Program-made: the position numbers and the translations under genes
Notes under the pieces: generated by a model
Databases searched by the model: none
Told to the model about the DNA's origin: nothing
What the model saw: the letters and a program-made list of their open reading frames with translations, nothing else
Shown here: one piece after another, positions 10,005 through 20,720 of the stretch
Layout of the letters: each line of letters starts with the position of its first letter
How positions within the stretch are numbered: the stretch's first letter is position 1
Assembly (NCBI GenBank): GCA_027943335.1
Contig: BSBK01002798.1
Coordinates: forward strand, 1,054,001-1,118,000
Reading direction: 5' to 3'
Source: Chamaecyparis obtusa
Taxonomy: Eukaryota; Streptophyta; Pinopsida; Cupressales; Cupressaceae
Length of the DNA: 64,000 bases

Positions 10005-11271
10005 CATAGTTAAGGGACTGGGACTCGCCTCAAACTCAGCAAGCTGGTTTCGGGCTTAGACTCCGCGTCCGAACTCGGCAAAATGAAAAACCCAAGAAAT
10101 TCAAAGACTTTTAACGATTTAAAACTTTTTCCATGCATCATTTAGTCAATTAACATCAAAGACACAATAACTGTGATAAATAGAAGATATTTTGCACACA
10201 TGCACAAATTTACATTGATCACATAAGTATAAATGCGAATTTCTGAAGGAAATAAGTTAGCTGTTAAACTAGTTACTAAATAACACATTAGAAATATAAA
10301 TTGTCACTGTCAAATGTCTACAATATTCATCATTTCACTAAGCTTTATAGGCATCAAATTGTGTTGCTTTACTATCTTCTTTTACTATTGCTTTCCACAT
10401 CTTCCCTATCTCTGTTCTTTAGTGCTGCAACAACACCATTAATATTGTGCACTGTCCCTCTTTCAAATCATGGAGCTTCTACTTTGTACTAGGGTCATTG
10501 ACCTTAACATAGATGCATATATCACTGTCTTTGGTTGATCTTTGTACTGCTTATTGATAATTGTACTTTATCTTTCCACTACTACATATCTTCTTGAACA
10601 CTCTTCATTAATACATAGTCTCAATTAATGTTGTGACTGTGCTTGTATCTTGTTGTTCTTGGGTCTTTTATGCATATCATTGTTTTGAACAACCATCTCA
10701 TATCATATGATAGTTCTTGATCATTCTTTGCTTCCAACATTGTTATACCTCTAGTGTTATGCATTGTATTGACTACTGTGATGCACTCCATTTATTATCT
10801 GTTTTGAAACATCCATTGCTACATTTTTATGGATGCATGTTATTCACTATCCCTTTATTTGACTAATGTCCTTGTGTCTGTATCATGACAGTAATGTATC
10901 CTTTTATCAAAATTGTTGTCCATGCTATGATACCACTACTAATCTTATGAAATCTTCCCTATGACTGTAAGAATGCTTCCTTATGCTTCATTATATGTTG
11001 TCTTTGTGTTTGCAAATGATGGAATGACCCTTTTAGGTCTTAGAGAAGGGATATAAGCCATAAAGAATCATTAAAACAATTTAAAAATGCTCATTTTTCA
11101 CTTTATGGCTCAGCTAGCCGCGGTAGAGTTCTATTGACGGGACTTGTTGAGTTAGCAGAGTCCTGGAAGGACTCGCTAGGACTTGCCAGGACTCGGTCGA
11201 GTCAACTGGCAAAGTCCAAAAAACTCTGCAAGCTTGACCCGACTCAAGACTCGCAAAGTTCTGTAACTATG
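10005..11271. mobile_element. hAT-like non-autonomous DNA transposon inside the LINE
   Basis: The element starts CATAGTTA and ends TAACTATG (8-bp terminal inverted repeats). It is flanked by the perfect 8-bp duplication GTTTGAAC (9997-10004 and 11272-11279). An 8-bp duplication with CA...TG ends is typical of the hAT superfamily. Subterminal regions on both sides are crowded with ACTCGG/GACTCG-type motifs, as hAT transposase-binding regions often are. The 1267-bp interior has no transposase; it is T-rich with short open frames only. Similar termini appear near 33121 and 61155-61250. Confidence 0.85.
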
Positions 11272-11279
11272 GTTTGAAC
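11272..11279. repeat. Target-site duplication GTTTGAAC, right copy
   Basis: Identical to 9997-10004. Confidence 0.88.
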
Positions 11280-12665
11280 CCTTTCCACAAAAGCTCAGTC
11301 AGACTCCAAGAGGGAGGGGCCCCACACAATAGAGCCATAGAGGACAAAAGGTCTAATAAGAGTGTCCATGAGGGTCATCTTGTACGTGGTGTCCTAAAAG
11401 TGATGTCGAAAACATTGCCGCTCAAGAAGGGCCAAAGAGCCGTAACCCTTGTAGATACACAACTGAAGAGCGGGTATCATGCCAAATCGAAGGCCAAAAA
11501 ACTTGACCCCCAAGTATGTATATGACAAACAGATCTCCATCTCCTCACCCCTAAAGTAGAAGTGGAGGTGAGAGGTCTTGAGGACATTGAAGACCATAAC
11601 CTTGGTCTTCTCAAGGTTTACCGTGAGATGTCGTTGGTCGCAGAACAAAGCGAGATCGTCTAACTGTTGTTGCAAACCCTCGGGAGAAGAGGCCAAGAGG
11701 ACAACATCATCCGCAAAGAGTAGAATAGAGATCAAAACCTGGTGGAGGCCGCAACCATTGTCCACTAAAGAGTGCTCTTGGAGGAAATTATCCAACTCAT
11801 CAATGTAGATCCCGAACAAGGTGGGGGAGAGGGGGCAGCCCTACTTAACCACGATAGTACTCCTGATGAAGTCAGAGAACCCACAAGGGGTCTTGAGATG
11901 GGCAAGGACCCTCCCATACAATCTCATGATAGCAGTCAAAGGATCTTTGAAATACCAATATCATCAAGTCTTTGAAAGAGGACTTCTCTCGGAATGGAAT
12001 CGAAGGCCTTGCAAAACTCCACAGAACAACATTAGACCTTCGAGGAGCAAATGCGAGCCTCCTCAATGATAGCCCGAAGAGTCAAAACATGATCCATGGC
12101 CTGGTAGTCTAGTCAAAAGCCCATGTACCCCCTGGCACAAATACCCCGCTGATCCAACTCCTAGGAGTGAATTGTGTGGAGAACTATGGCATACAGCTTG
12201 GAGAAGGTGTGGCCCACCACAATAGTCCTATTGTTGTAGGGAACCGAGAGCGCCCCAACCTTGTGGATTGGATGGATGATGTGATGAGACCCAGAGGGGG
12301 AGAAACCTGTACGGACCACATGGTTGAAGAGATCTGAAAGGTAGGGACCCAAAATAGGGGACTTGAGCTTGAAGAGCTTGGCCTAGAACCCTTCCCCATC
12401 TACCACTTTGTTGTTGTTCATGTTTTTGATCGCTTCCCTAACATTCGTACTAGTAAATATGTGACAATGGGGGGTGGGGTGACTTGGAAGGGGGGCTGGC
12501 TGGGATAGCATAAAGCTCAGTGGTATGGGAGACCAAAAGATTGTGGTCCATCTCGGGAGGGAGGTGGGAGTGGTGGGGGAAAAGAGTGTGACAAAAGGAT
12601 TTGGGTAAGTGAGTGAGGGAGGCCCAAAGCGTTCTCCTACGCTGAGAGACGAAGAAGCGTTTCTT
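11280..12665 (-). pseudogene. LINE reverse transcriptase domain remnant
   Basis: This is the RT that copies LINE RNA at the target site. In order on the minus strand there is a segment with MNNNKVVDGEG (about 12420-12390), then LGPYLSDLFNHVVRTGFSPS, then a NYRTI-like NNRTIVVGHTFSKLYA segment. These are followed by a segment with KAFDSIPREVLFQRL, a GCPLSP motif next to TLFGIYIDELDNFL, and the catalytic block LLFADDVVLLASS (FADD near 11715). After it come LEKTKVMVF and SYTYLGVKF, typical of the RT end. Frames change several times, for example between 12066 and 11819. The order and motifs leave little doubt about the family. Confidence 0.88.
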
Positions 12666-12700
12666 GCAGCGCAGAAAGTGGTAGTAAGAGGTATTCAGCT

Positions 12701-14209
12701 AGGGGAAAGAAGGGTGCTAGAGAGTATGTAGGGAAGTTGGGAGACTTTTTCAAACAGTTGAGAGTATTTATGAAGGCAGTTGAAAGACATTTTCAAGCCT
12801 TTTGAGAGCATTTAGGAGCTGATTGATGAGTCTCATCAATAGGGGGTCAATATTGAAGACTTTTTCTCATTGCAACAACCTTTTTGGAGCACTTTCGTGG
12901 ATCTTTAATGACCATTTTTCAGTTAGATCAGACCCAAGAAGAGGATGAAGACCTTTTCTTCTTGTAATTAACTGCTATTTTCTATAAAGCAGCTTGTGGA
13001 ATCCTTTTTGAAGTAAGTTCTTTCTTATCAGACCATGTATTGTAGATTGAAGGCTGTTTTGGGTTTGATTATGTATTGTAACTCAATTTTCAGACATGTG
13101 TAGTTGTTATCAATACCTTTTTATCAATAAAGAGTTCTTTTGTCTTCCCTAATCTATTATTTCGTGTGCAAAGTGGATAAATGGTGTGTTTTTTTGTGAT
13201 TCATATGTAATCCTGAAATATGTCTCATTTTTTACAGCATCTTCTTGCAGGAATAACATGTTTTATACAAGTCATAATCAGTGTTATGGATTTTAGCAGT
13301 TTTTAGTTGTGAGAAGTTTTTTCTTTCCTTCCATTAAGTGTTAAAATATCAACCTTCCTATGAAAAGTTGATGTATAGACATGTCAAAAGATGAGTTGTG
13401 TAAAAGAAAACTTGTTTACCATTGTTGTCCTGCATTTTGTCACCACAAAATGTAGGTAACAGTACAAAACTTTTGAACTCAGTTTCGTGTTTCTCTATGT
13501 TGATTCACTATTTAATTAGCCAATATTGATCGATCAATTGATCTCAAATTGATTAGTGAATCCTTATGCTGAAGGTTTTCGTCAAGTCTTTTCTGTATTT
13601 TCAGTTTCTCTTCTTATACTTGATTTTTGAATCCTTCAGCGTCTTTTGGTGTGTTTTCGAGTTTTTTTTTAATTGATTTTGGTCTTTTTGTTTCGTCCAA
13701 TCTCTTGCTTTCGGTTTTCCCTTCGATTTGATCTATCGTAGGGCTTAATCGGACTTGTCAATCAAAAGATATGGTCATTTAAGTGCCCAAAAAGTGGACT
13801 CTCCAAGCTCAACTGCATATTTAAAAAATAGATGTTATTTTCTATAGTTGAGCTGCACTTTTTGAAAAATATAACATAAAATCAATTTATGTTATGTTTT
13901 TAAGTTACTTTATCACTTAAATTTATAACTTAAGTGATTAAAGTGCACTTTATGATATATTTTTATGTTGAGTTGCTTTTTAATTTTTCACTTAAGTGAC
14001 TTTATTACTTTATTGTTCTATTTAAATGTTGAGATTTACTTTCTGTTTTAAATAACATATAAGTTAATATTACTTTATAAAATAGTATTTGCACATTATA
14101 TATTTATATATTTTGTGTTAATAGTTATTTTGGACTCTTTAAGTGATATTACACTCAACATTTTAAATAGACATGTGCTTAATTATTCACTTAAATTGTG
14201 TTTAGCAAC
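12701..14209. other. Non-coding, LTR-element-like spacer
   Basis: No coding sequence is recognisable. The composition (CTTGTAATTAACTGC near 12960, a polyadenylation-like AATAAAG near 13126, and AT-rich AAAGTGCACTTT and AAGTGACTTT boxes at 13935-14010) resembles LTR or leader sequence of a large retroelement. I could not place ends. Confidence 0.3.
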
Positions 14210-15440
14210 AACATGTCAACAATCTCCTACATTTCATGTAGTTGCATCTAGAGAGTCCACTTTGCATGTAAAGTAAAAAATAAAACATGTATTTACATCT
14301 AAAGAGTCCACTTTACATGCAAAAAGGGTAAAATTTGTTTTAAAAATATGTCTTTGCATATATGTAATGCTTCTCCAAGAGTCAACTTTACATGTAAATA
14401 TCTTTAACATGTCTTTTGCTTTACATGTAAATGCCTCTTTAGAGTGCATTTTACACTTGGGTTGTTTTTAAGTGTTTTCAAAGTCAAAAAATAAAACATG
14501 TCATTGCATCTTGAGAGTGAGCTTTTCATTTTATGACAAAAACATGACATGTTATTGCACTTCTAGAGTGTGTTTTGGCTGGGAAGCGTTTTCAAAGTGT
14601 TTTTATGCCAAAAACATGTCATGCGCTTGCCTCCCAAGATTCTGACTTGGCTGGGAATTGCATTAAAGAGATTTTTATGCCAAAAATAAAACAGGTCATT
14701 GCACCTTGAGAGTGCGTTTTTGCTGGGAGTTTGTTTCTTAGTCAAAAACAAGCCAAAATGTCACATGCGCATGCACTTCTAGATTGCGTTTGGGCTGGAA
14801 GTTACATAAAAACATGTTTACATGCCAAAACTTGATATATTATTGCACTTCTAGAGTGCGTTTTCGCTGGGAATGTCCTTTCAAGTCAAAAACTTGAAAA
14901 ATAACATGTCTTTGCATCCCAAGGGTCCGTTTTTTCTTTGCAAGTCCAATGCAAGTAAAAATAATACATGCGTTTGCACTTGGAGAGTGCGTTTTGCACT
15001 AAGGGCATCATTTTATACAAAAAATGTGACATGTAAATATTAGAATATTTTAGAATCATATTTTATTAATGCTCAATATTGTATCTTAGTGTAAATATTA
15101 GAATGTTTCTAATATTTAGTTAGTTGTAGCTAGAATAGAATGTTTCTATTCTAGACGATCATTTCCTAAGGAAACATCGTTTATTCTCTTGTATATATAG
15201 ATCGTTTGATCTCTATTGATATATCATAAAGTATTCTACCAATTACTTTTCGTAACAGTAAATACATGTGTAGGTTGTGTTTTTGCTCAAGGATTCATTT
15301 CAAGAAATTTATATGCAAAATAACTCATGTATGTGCATCCCAAGAGTCCGTTTTGCTTCCAAATACATGTGTTCATCTAAGAGCAAATTTTTTGCATTCT
15401 TAGCCCAAAATGGTTTGTGCAAGGGCATCATTTGAATGCA
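14210..15440. repeat. Degenerate tandem array, about 100-bp period
   Basis: Loosely similar units repeat through this stretch. Each carries ACATGT(C/A) followed by TTGCA, a phrase like CTAGAGTGCGTTTTGGCTGG, and ATGCCAAAAA. Good examples lie near 14500, 14590, 14690, 14760 and 14850, and more after the inserted solo LTR (15290-15440). Unit length varies and similarity is low, so this is an old array. It lies upstream of the unidentified ORF at 16363. Confidence 0.6.
15038..15257 (+). repeat. Small solo LTR (about 220 bp)
   Basis: The sequence begins TATTAGAATATTTTAG, probably an eroded TGTTAG start, and ends CGTAACA. It is flanked by GTAAA at 15033-15037 and 15258-15262. It contains a TATA-like TGTATATATAG near 15194. 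Size and ends fit an LTR of a TRIM/SMART-type miniature retrotransposon. It interrupts the degenerate array. The short TSD and altered first base keep the call moderate. Confidence 0.55.
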
Positions 15441-16362
15441 TTTTCATTAAAAACGTTCAGTAAGATTGATTGGAAGGGTTTGCAAACTTGTTTTTGATCA
15501 AATGCAAGTTTTTTGTTGCATTTTGAGAGCATTCTTGGCAACTTGGAAATGGTCAAAGATTTTTGAATTGTTGGATGCAAATACATCTCTAGAATCTATT
15601 TTTGGAGAAGCCGAAGACATTTCAACTTCTCTTTCTCCCATTTTTGGCTCATTGAGCTCCAAGTATATGTATTTGATTTTGTTTTGGTTTTTCTCTTATT
15701 TTTCCTACATTGTTGCATTTTATGGCTCATTTGTTTCCATTTGTTCAAATGCAACCCATGTATTATGCATTTTTGTGTTTAAATAAGTTGAAATCTTTAC
15801 TTTATCAATGCATAAAATCACCCTACACTCAAAAACGAAATTGCATGTGGAGATTAGTTTCGAGTTTTGACATGTTTGAGTCAATAGCAAGAGGTATGTT
15901 TTGTGTTTTTCTTTCTTGTTTGCTTGCTTGTTTGTTGTTTGTTTTTGAAGAAAGATGAAATCATTTCCTCAAGAATTCAAGTGCATCCATCCATGCTAAT
16001 TCATTTTACATTCTCCAATGCATGTAATTGCATTTCTTAAGTCCATTACATGTGAAAACATGTCATTCTCCATTACATGTAATCACCCTTCAAAAGTCCG
16101 TTTTTGGTAAAAGGTCACTCTTTTAATACCAAAATTACCATTTACACATTTCCATGTCTTTCTAACTTGCATTCTTGGCCACACAAACAAAGCCCCACAT
16201 GCAATCCATCTTCACAAGTCCAATTTCACTCCTATTTATCCATATACATATGTCATTCTTTTCATTTACATCCAGCATGTGTGTTCAATGAGTATCTAAT
16301 CAATACTCTTAACACCTTGTTCTTCATAGATCTATCATTGCAAGTCAAAGCCTAACATTCTC
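15441..16362. other. Spacer before the unidentified ORF
   Basis: The plus strand is open at 15466-15786 (106 codons, rich in Phe/Ser/Tyr with hydrophobic runs), but I see no homology and the composition follows the T-rich DNA. It is most likely an untranslated part of the same large element. Confidence 0.3.
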
Positions 16363-17130
16363 ATGGATCTAATCTCCTCAGATGATGTATCTACCCTTTG
16401 GAATTTCCATGTTGTAGCACAGGATATGTCAGCACCATCAAAAGTCAAACGAAAGATGAAATATCAATATGACAAAGAGTTGGCTCATTCTACAGCGTCA
16501 CTCGTCTCATCATCTTTAGATTAAATCTCAGACACAAAAATTGGCTATGTTGACATGACCAATTTCTTGCAAAGACTTGAAGATCCTGCCAATAGGTAAC
16601 CACGACGTATCAAGAGGAGTAATATTCACCTAATATCTACTTTCCCTATGGCTGTTGTGGAACCTGAGTTCGTCTTTGAATGTGCACGCCATTTCAATCC
16701 CAACGGCAAAACAGTCAAAGATGCAGATGGAAATTTTTTTTTGACAAAGCTATAAGAGGAGCCAGAGAGTTGTCAGGCAATAGAAGAGGACGTCATCAGT
16801 AATCTCAAGCAATTAGGATGTGAAGTTCTTAACAGAGATGATAACCTCTTCACTGAAGAACAAATGACCACATAATATACTAACAGAGTTAATGCTGATT
16901 TTGATTCTAAAGAATTTGGAGCCCAGACAATGGACAAATTCGCTGCATATAAATTTGTGCCAAAACACTTGAGGGATTCTCTTTCAGATGATTACAAGGT
17001 TGTGAAATCAGCTGGTGCGGGTGCAGTCAGAATTGAAGCCATTTCAGAGATCCTGAACATTTCAAATCTTCCTCTTATTCATGATTGTATTGCCAAATAT
17101 AAGGCATTCCTTGATAGTTTCAAGGATTGA
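16363..17130 (+). pseudogene. Unidentified retroelement-associated ORF, copy 1
   Basis: I do not recognise the product. From ATG 16363 a single frame runs 255 codons to TGA at 17128, interrupted by four TAA stops (16522, 16597, 16753, 16873) and no frameshift. Its middle, VFECARHFNPNGKTVKDADG, matches a segment of the long ORF at 40.1-43.5 kb (VECSRHYNPNDRTVRDSNG). Upstream, IGYVDMTNFLQRL matches LGCLDMNEFNRRM there. The two are therefore homologous over roughly 100 residues. The C-terminus (KFVPKHLRDSLSDDYKVVKS) is hydrophilic. No membrane span, zinc knuckle or catalytic motif is evident. A TATA-containing LTR-like sequence follows. It is probably an accessory protein or non-canonical gag of a large LTR element. 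Confidence 0.55.
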
Positions 17131-17328
17131 TCCTCTTTTCTTCATCTTTATGTTTTAGTTTTAGACGTTTTGTAGATTGGAGAAGATGAATTGCATGCAA
17201 TGTAATTACATGTAACTTGATTGCATGTCCTTATGACATGTAATCCAATAATTCTTCTCACCTAGTTTTACAAATTCAAAGTGGTTGAGTTGCTCCCACT
17301 TTTTCCTCTTTTTTCTCATTCCTTTCCC

Positions 17329-17336
17329 TATAAAAG
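17329..17336 (+). promoter_or_regulatory. TATA box of an LTR-like promoter
   Basis: TATAAAAG is followed by GAATGCCCCTCTCATTG, which resembles the start of a retroelement R region. The same arrangement (TATA, short spacer, CTCATT-TGTAA) occurs at 43724 after the related ORF. Confidence 0.5.
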
Positions 17337-17444
17337 GAATGCCCCTCTCATTGTAAAAACCATCTTTATTTTATGCAAGAGAGCTCTGCCAAACTTGTGC
17401 AAGCATAACTGTGATTGTGTAGTACTATTTTGGAAAAAAATAAA

Positions 17445-17700
17445 TAGAAAGAAACAATTGGAGCTGAAGATGTGACTGAGTGCATTTGTGGTGAATTAAA
17501 TTGGAAACAGTGACTGCAATTTGGTTTTACTATCTTTTTGTTTATGTGATTCTTGTGTTTTGTTAAGAGCAAAATTGAAAATCAGAAACAATCGGAGCCG
17601 AAGCTGTGACTGGGAGCGATTGTGGTAATATAAAACTAGAAGCTGTGACTATAGGTTATATTACCATCTTATTTTCATGCACTTTGTTAAGATAGTTAGA
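17445..17700 (+). repeat. Imperfect direct duplication, about 130 bp per copy
   Basis: AGAAACAATTGGAGCTGAAG near 17450 and AGAAACAATCGGAGCCGAAG near 17583 begin two related segments. Each continues with GTGACTG and, further on, a CTTTTTG/TTTTGTTAAGA-type ending. They lie in the putative R-U5 or leader part after the ORF. Confidence 0.6.
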
Positions 17701-19903
17701 AAATCTCTACTTCTGGAAGTCTATGTGCCCCAATGGTAAAAGTATTTCTTATAGAATAGATAAATAGGTCTTAGAGCCAAGCCAGTATGCTTTTCAATCA
17801 GCATGTAAGTTGGTGTTGGTTTATCAGTATCACTCTTTCCAGCTTTTAGGTAGAAGTGTAGTTTAGAGATTAAAGCTTTGCCCATTACTCGTTCTTCAAG
17901 TAAGTGGATTCCTTCTTGAAAGAGAAGAAGGACTATTTGTAACACCCTATTTGATAATCTCTTAACTTCTTGCTTACCTTGAGTTGATCCAAGGAACGGT
18001 GAGGAGGAGACTTCCCTTTAAGGTAGGAGAGACATTGTCTCATCCGTTGTGGCTGGTATCACTATTTTGTAACTGGATTTTTTCCCAAAACTGTCAGTTG
18101 CAAAATATCCACCCAACAACCATGATAAATTGTGTCAAAGCAGTAGCAGTGCAGATCTAAATATTATTTTGGTGCTCACCTTGAGTAGTATGCATTTTCA
18201 TGTTCTCCTTCTCACCCTTTCCTCTGCAAAGGCTTAGTTTAAGTTAGTTTACATTAAGTATCAAGAGGAAGCCGACTTTCTCTAGAGGTTCATTCTCATC
18301 ACAGGTTACCCACAACCTAAGAATGCTCCCATGTGTCAATAGATTGTTGAATTGCAGGCTCAACAAGGTGTGAATCTAGTTGATTACAATTTCCAAGCAA
18401 TAAATTGTAAACCTTATAAGTGTCATTTTGCAGTTAGAATTTTAATGGTAATTTTCATGCCTACTTGTTGTAGAAAACATTATTGATGTATTATATGTCT
18501 TTTGTGATTTTACGAGTCAAACATTGTTTAATGATTATTGAGGACTTCGTATTGCAGGATTGCTTAAGTTGGCTCATGAAACTTTTTCTTTAACTCCCAT
18601 GTTAACTCATAAGATCTTGTTTGTTTGTATGGATGAGATGAATTCTTTTTTGGAATAAGCTTTGTATTGCAAAGTTTAAAGAATGTGATCACCACAGGTT
18701 TGTATACATTAATTTCCTTTTGATTTACCAAATTTTGTGTTACCTAAATCTATCCAATCCTTATGTGACATGCGCTGCTCATTCTTTTGTTTTAGCTAAA
18801 AAACAAAAGCATCTAGTAATTGTAGAGTTTTCTATTCGTCAAAAAGTATACAAATTTTTCACCTTGAGTTGCAGAACATGTCTGAAAGAATCCCTACGTG
18901 AACTTGCCCAAATTTTCACATATCCCAACAAAGTAATTTCATCAAACAGTTTGCTTGCTTATGGTGACTAACCATTTAAAGGTTTTCTGTTTGTTTTTGT
19001 TTTATCTTGCAGAATTTAAAGGTTTTCTGTTTGTTTTCATTTCATCTTGCAAAGATACCATTCAACTTTACAATGCACTCAAACACATAAATAACAGCAA
19101 GAAGGAAATGTCTCTGTTCATAAACCAAGATATGGCTAGATTTAAACAATATTATCTGTTATGAGAGCAGATATATAATGCATTGAACGAATGAAATTTT
19201 GACCTTGAGTTCACTGCACAGATCTGAAATTCAATTTGAAAATTCTCTATTACAAAACAGGAATATAACATGGACATGAGCAGCAGCAACTCCAAGAATA
19301 TTATACTCATTTCATACACAGTTTCCAATTTTCCAGTATTGAACAACTGTGACTCCAAGGATACCATGCTCATTTAATTCACAATTTCCAGTATTGAACA
19401 ACAGCAAATAGAATAACAAGTTGCACTTCCCAAGAACACAAATGTTGATGAAACTTTTACAAATATTTAAGTTCTGAAAATAAATATTGCAGCATTCAGA
19501 AATGTAGAGCGCTCCCTTTTGATGCAAACCAAAGGTTTCCAAACACCTAGTAAATCTCACTCCATAATGACCAGCAATAGGAACTTTGCGTCTAGACTCC
19601 AAACCCATAGGAAACCTTCAAACAAATAACCGACACCAAAATAGAAGCTTCAATATCAACTCTATCAATACCAAAATGTTCAACACCTTCAATGAATCCA
19701 AACTCATCCAGCAAACACCCTTATTTCATAACATGGCATCCAGACATAATTTTCGTCACAAAACTACATTCACAACAGCAAAACCTGAACTTTATCTTTT
19801 CATAGACTTCAATAATTTCATACCATAATCATTGAAGCACTAATGTCAAATCTGAGTGACTCCGCCCATCATCAGCTAGGGAGGAGTTTTCACCACCAAA
19901 ACT
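17701..19903. other. Intergenic or intronic sequence, no supported gene
   Basis: On the minus strand 17945-17721 is open for 74 codons with a protein-like segment (MGKALISKLHFYLKAGKSD) that I cannot assign. A near-duplicate phrase TTTAAAGGTTTTCTGTTTG occurs twice at 18974-19035. Otherwise I see no repeats, RNA genes or coding sequence. Confidence 0.35.
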
Positions 19904-19908
19904 GATCT

Positions 19909-20585
19909 TGATGTAGGAGCATCCTGGGTCCTTGGCAATCCTGTGTCACCAAAAGATGTTTGAAGTTTTTTGTGTTGCTCGGTTCTTTCTTTGACCGAGT
20001 TGGTTCAGTGTTGCTTGGTTTCCTCTGTTTACCGGTGTTGGTTGGTTATCTCTCTGGCACTCGGTGAATTTCCCTGGCGCTCAGTGATGCTTGTTTGGCA
20101 CTCGATTATCCTTTCTTACCAAGTTGTTTGTTTTGGAATCCTGTTGCGGCCGACTCTTGCAATTAGTTTTGGTCATGGATTTAATGATGGTATCTATCAT
20201 TGGGAAGCATGTGGACCTAGATCTGGTCGTTCCTTCCGTTGTTGAAGGATCTGAAGGCCAACTTGATTCGGTAGCCTCTTGTATAAATGTAGTTGTTTGG
20301 TTAGAGTTTAGGGAGTTAGTTTTGATAGAAGATAGAAGCTAGAAGTTTAAAGATTATTGGCAAATCCTCGCAAGTTGGAGGACTTTTGTACTTGATTGTA
20401 ATATCTGGACTAAACAGAGAAGGCCTTACAGCCTGGCATGTATGAATCAAATTGAAGATAATATATGAAAGATATCTGCATTCTCTCTCTCACTTGTGTG
20501 TTTGTTGCTTCCGCGTATGATCTCTACAAGGTGGATCTGGTTAGGGTGTGCCTTTGGCCCCTATCCCCATCCTCCTTTGCGACGG
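19909..20585 (+). repeat. 5' LTR of the smaller gypsy element
   Basis: Begins TGATGTAGGAGC. Its first third repeats the phrase GCTCGGT/CACTCGGT several times. Collinear with 25197-25870. Confidence 0.9.
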
Positions 20586-20586
20586 G

Positions 20587-20598
20587 TGGTATCAAAGC
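20587..20598 (+). other. Primer-binding site
   Basis: TGGTATCAAAGC differs by one base from the initiator tRNA-Met site and lies directly after the 5' LTR. Confidence 0.85.
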
Positions 20599-20720
20599 GA
20601 GGTGAGATCTGGATCTAGGTTTGCGAATCTAGATTTGAGGGTTCCTTCTTGTCAAACCCTAGTTGATTTGTTGTGGGGTAGCAGATTGTGATCTAACTTG
20701 CAATTGCAGAGGGTTTAAAG

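Larger units (their letters stand above)
8746..12700 (-). mobile_element. 5'-truncated LINE (non-LTR retrotransposon), split by a hAT insertion
   Basis: On the minus strand this reads the C-terminal two thirds of a plant L1-type ORF2, with RT fragments from about 12665 to 11390 and the region after RT from about 9990 to 8850. The element ends in a short repeat of TTATC units (GATAA on the plus strand, about 8746-8766), a plausible LINE 3' tail. No endonuclease domain is visible beyond 12.7 kb, so the copy is 5'-truncated, as most LINE copies are. The reading is broken by stops and frame changes and by a 1267-bp insertion at 10005-11271. The 5' boundary is approximate and I could not define target duplications. 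Confidence 0.8.

Noticed and set aside
15466..15958. Two overlapping plus-strand ORFs with hydrophobic runs
   Set aside because: Phe/Leu/Ser richness reflects T-rich DNA; no conserved motif or homologous counterpart in the related unit at 35-40 kb.
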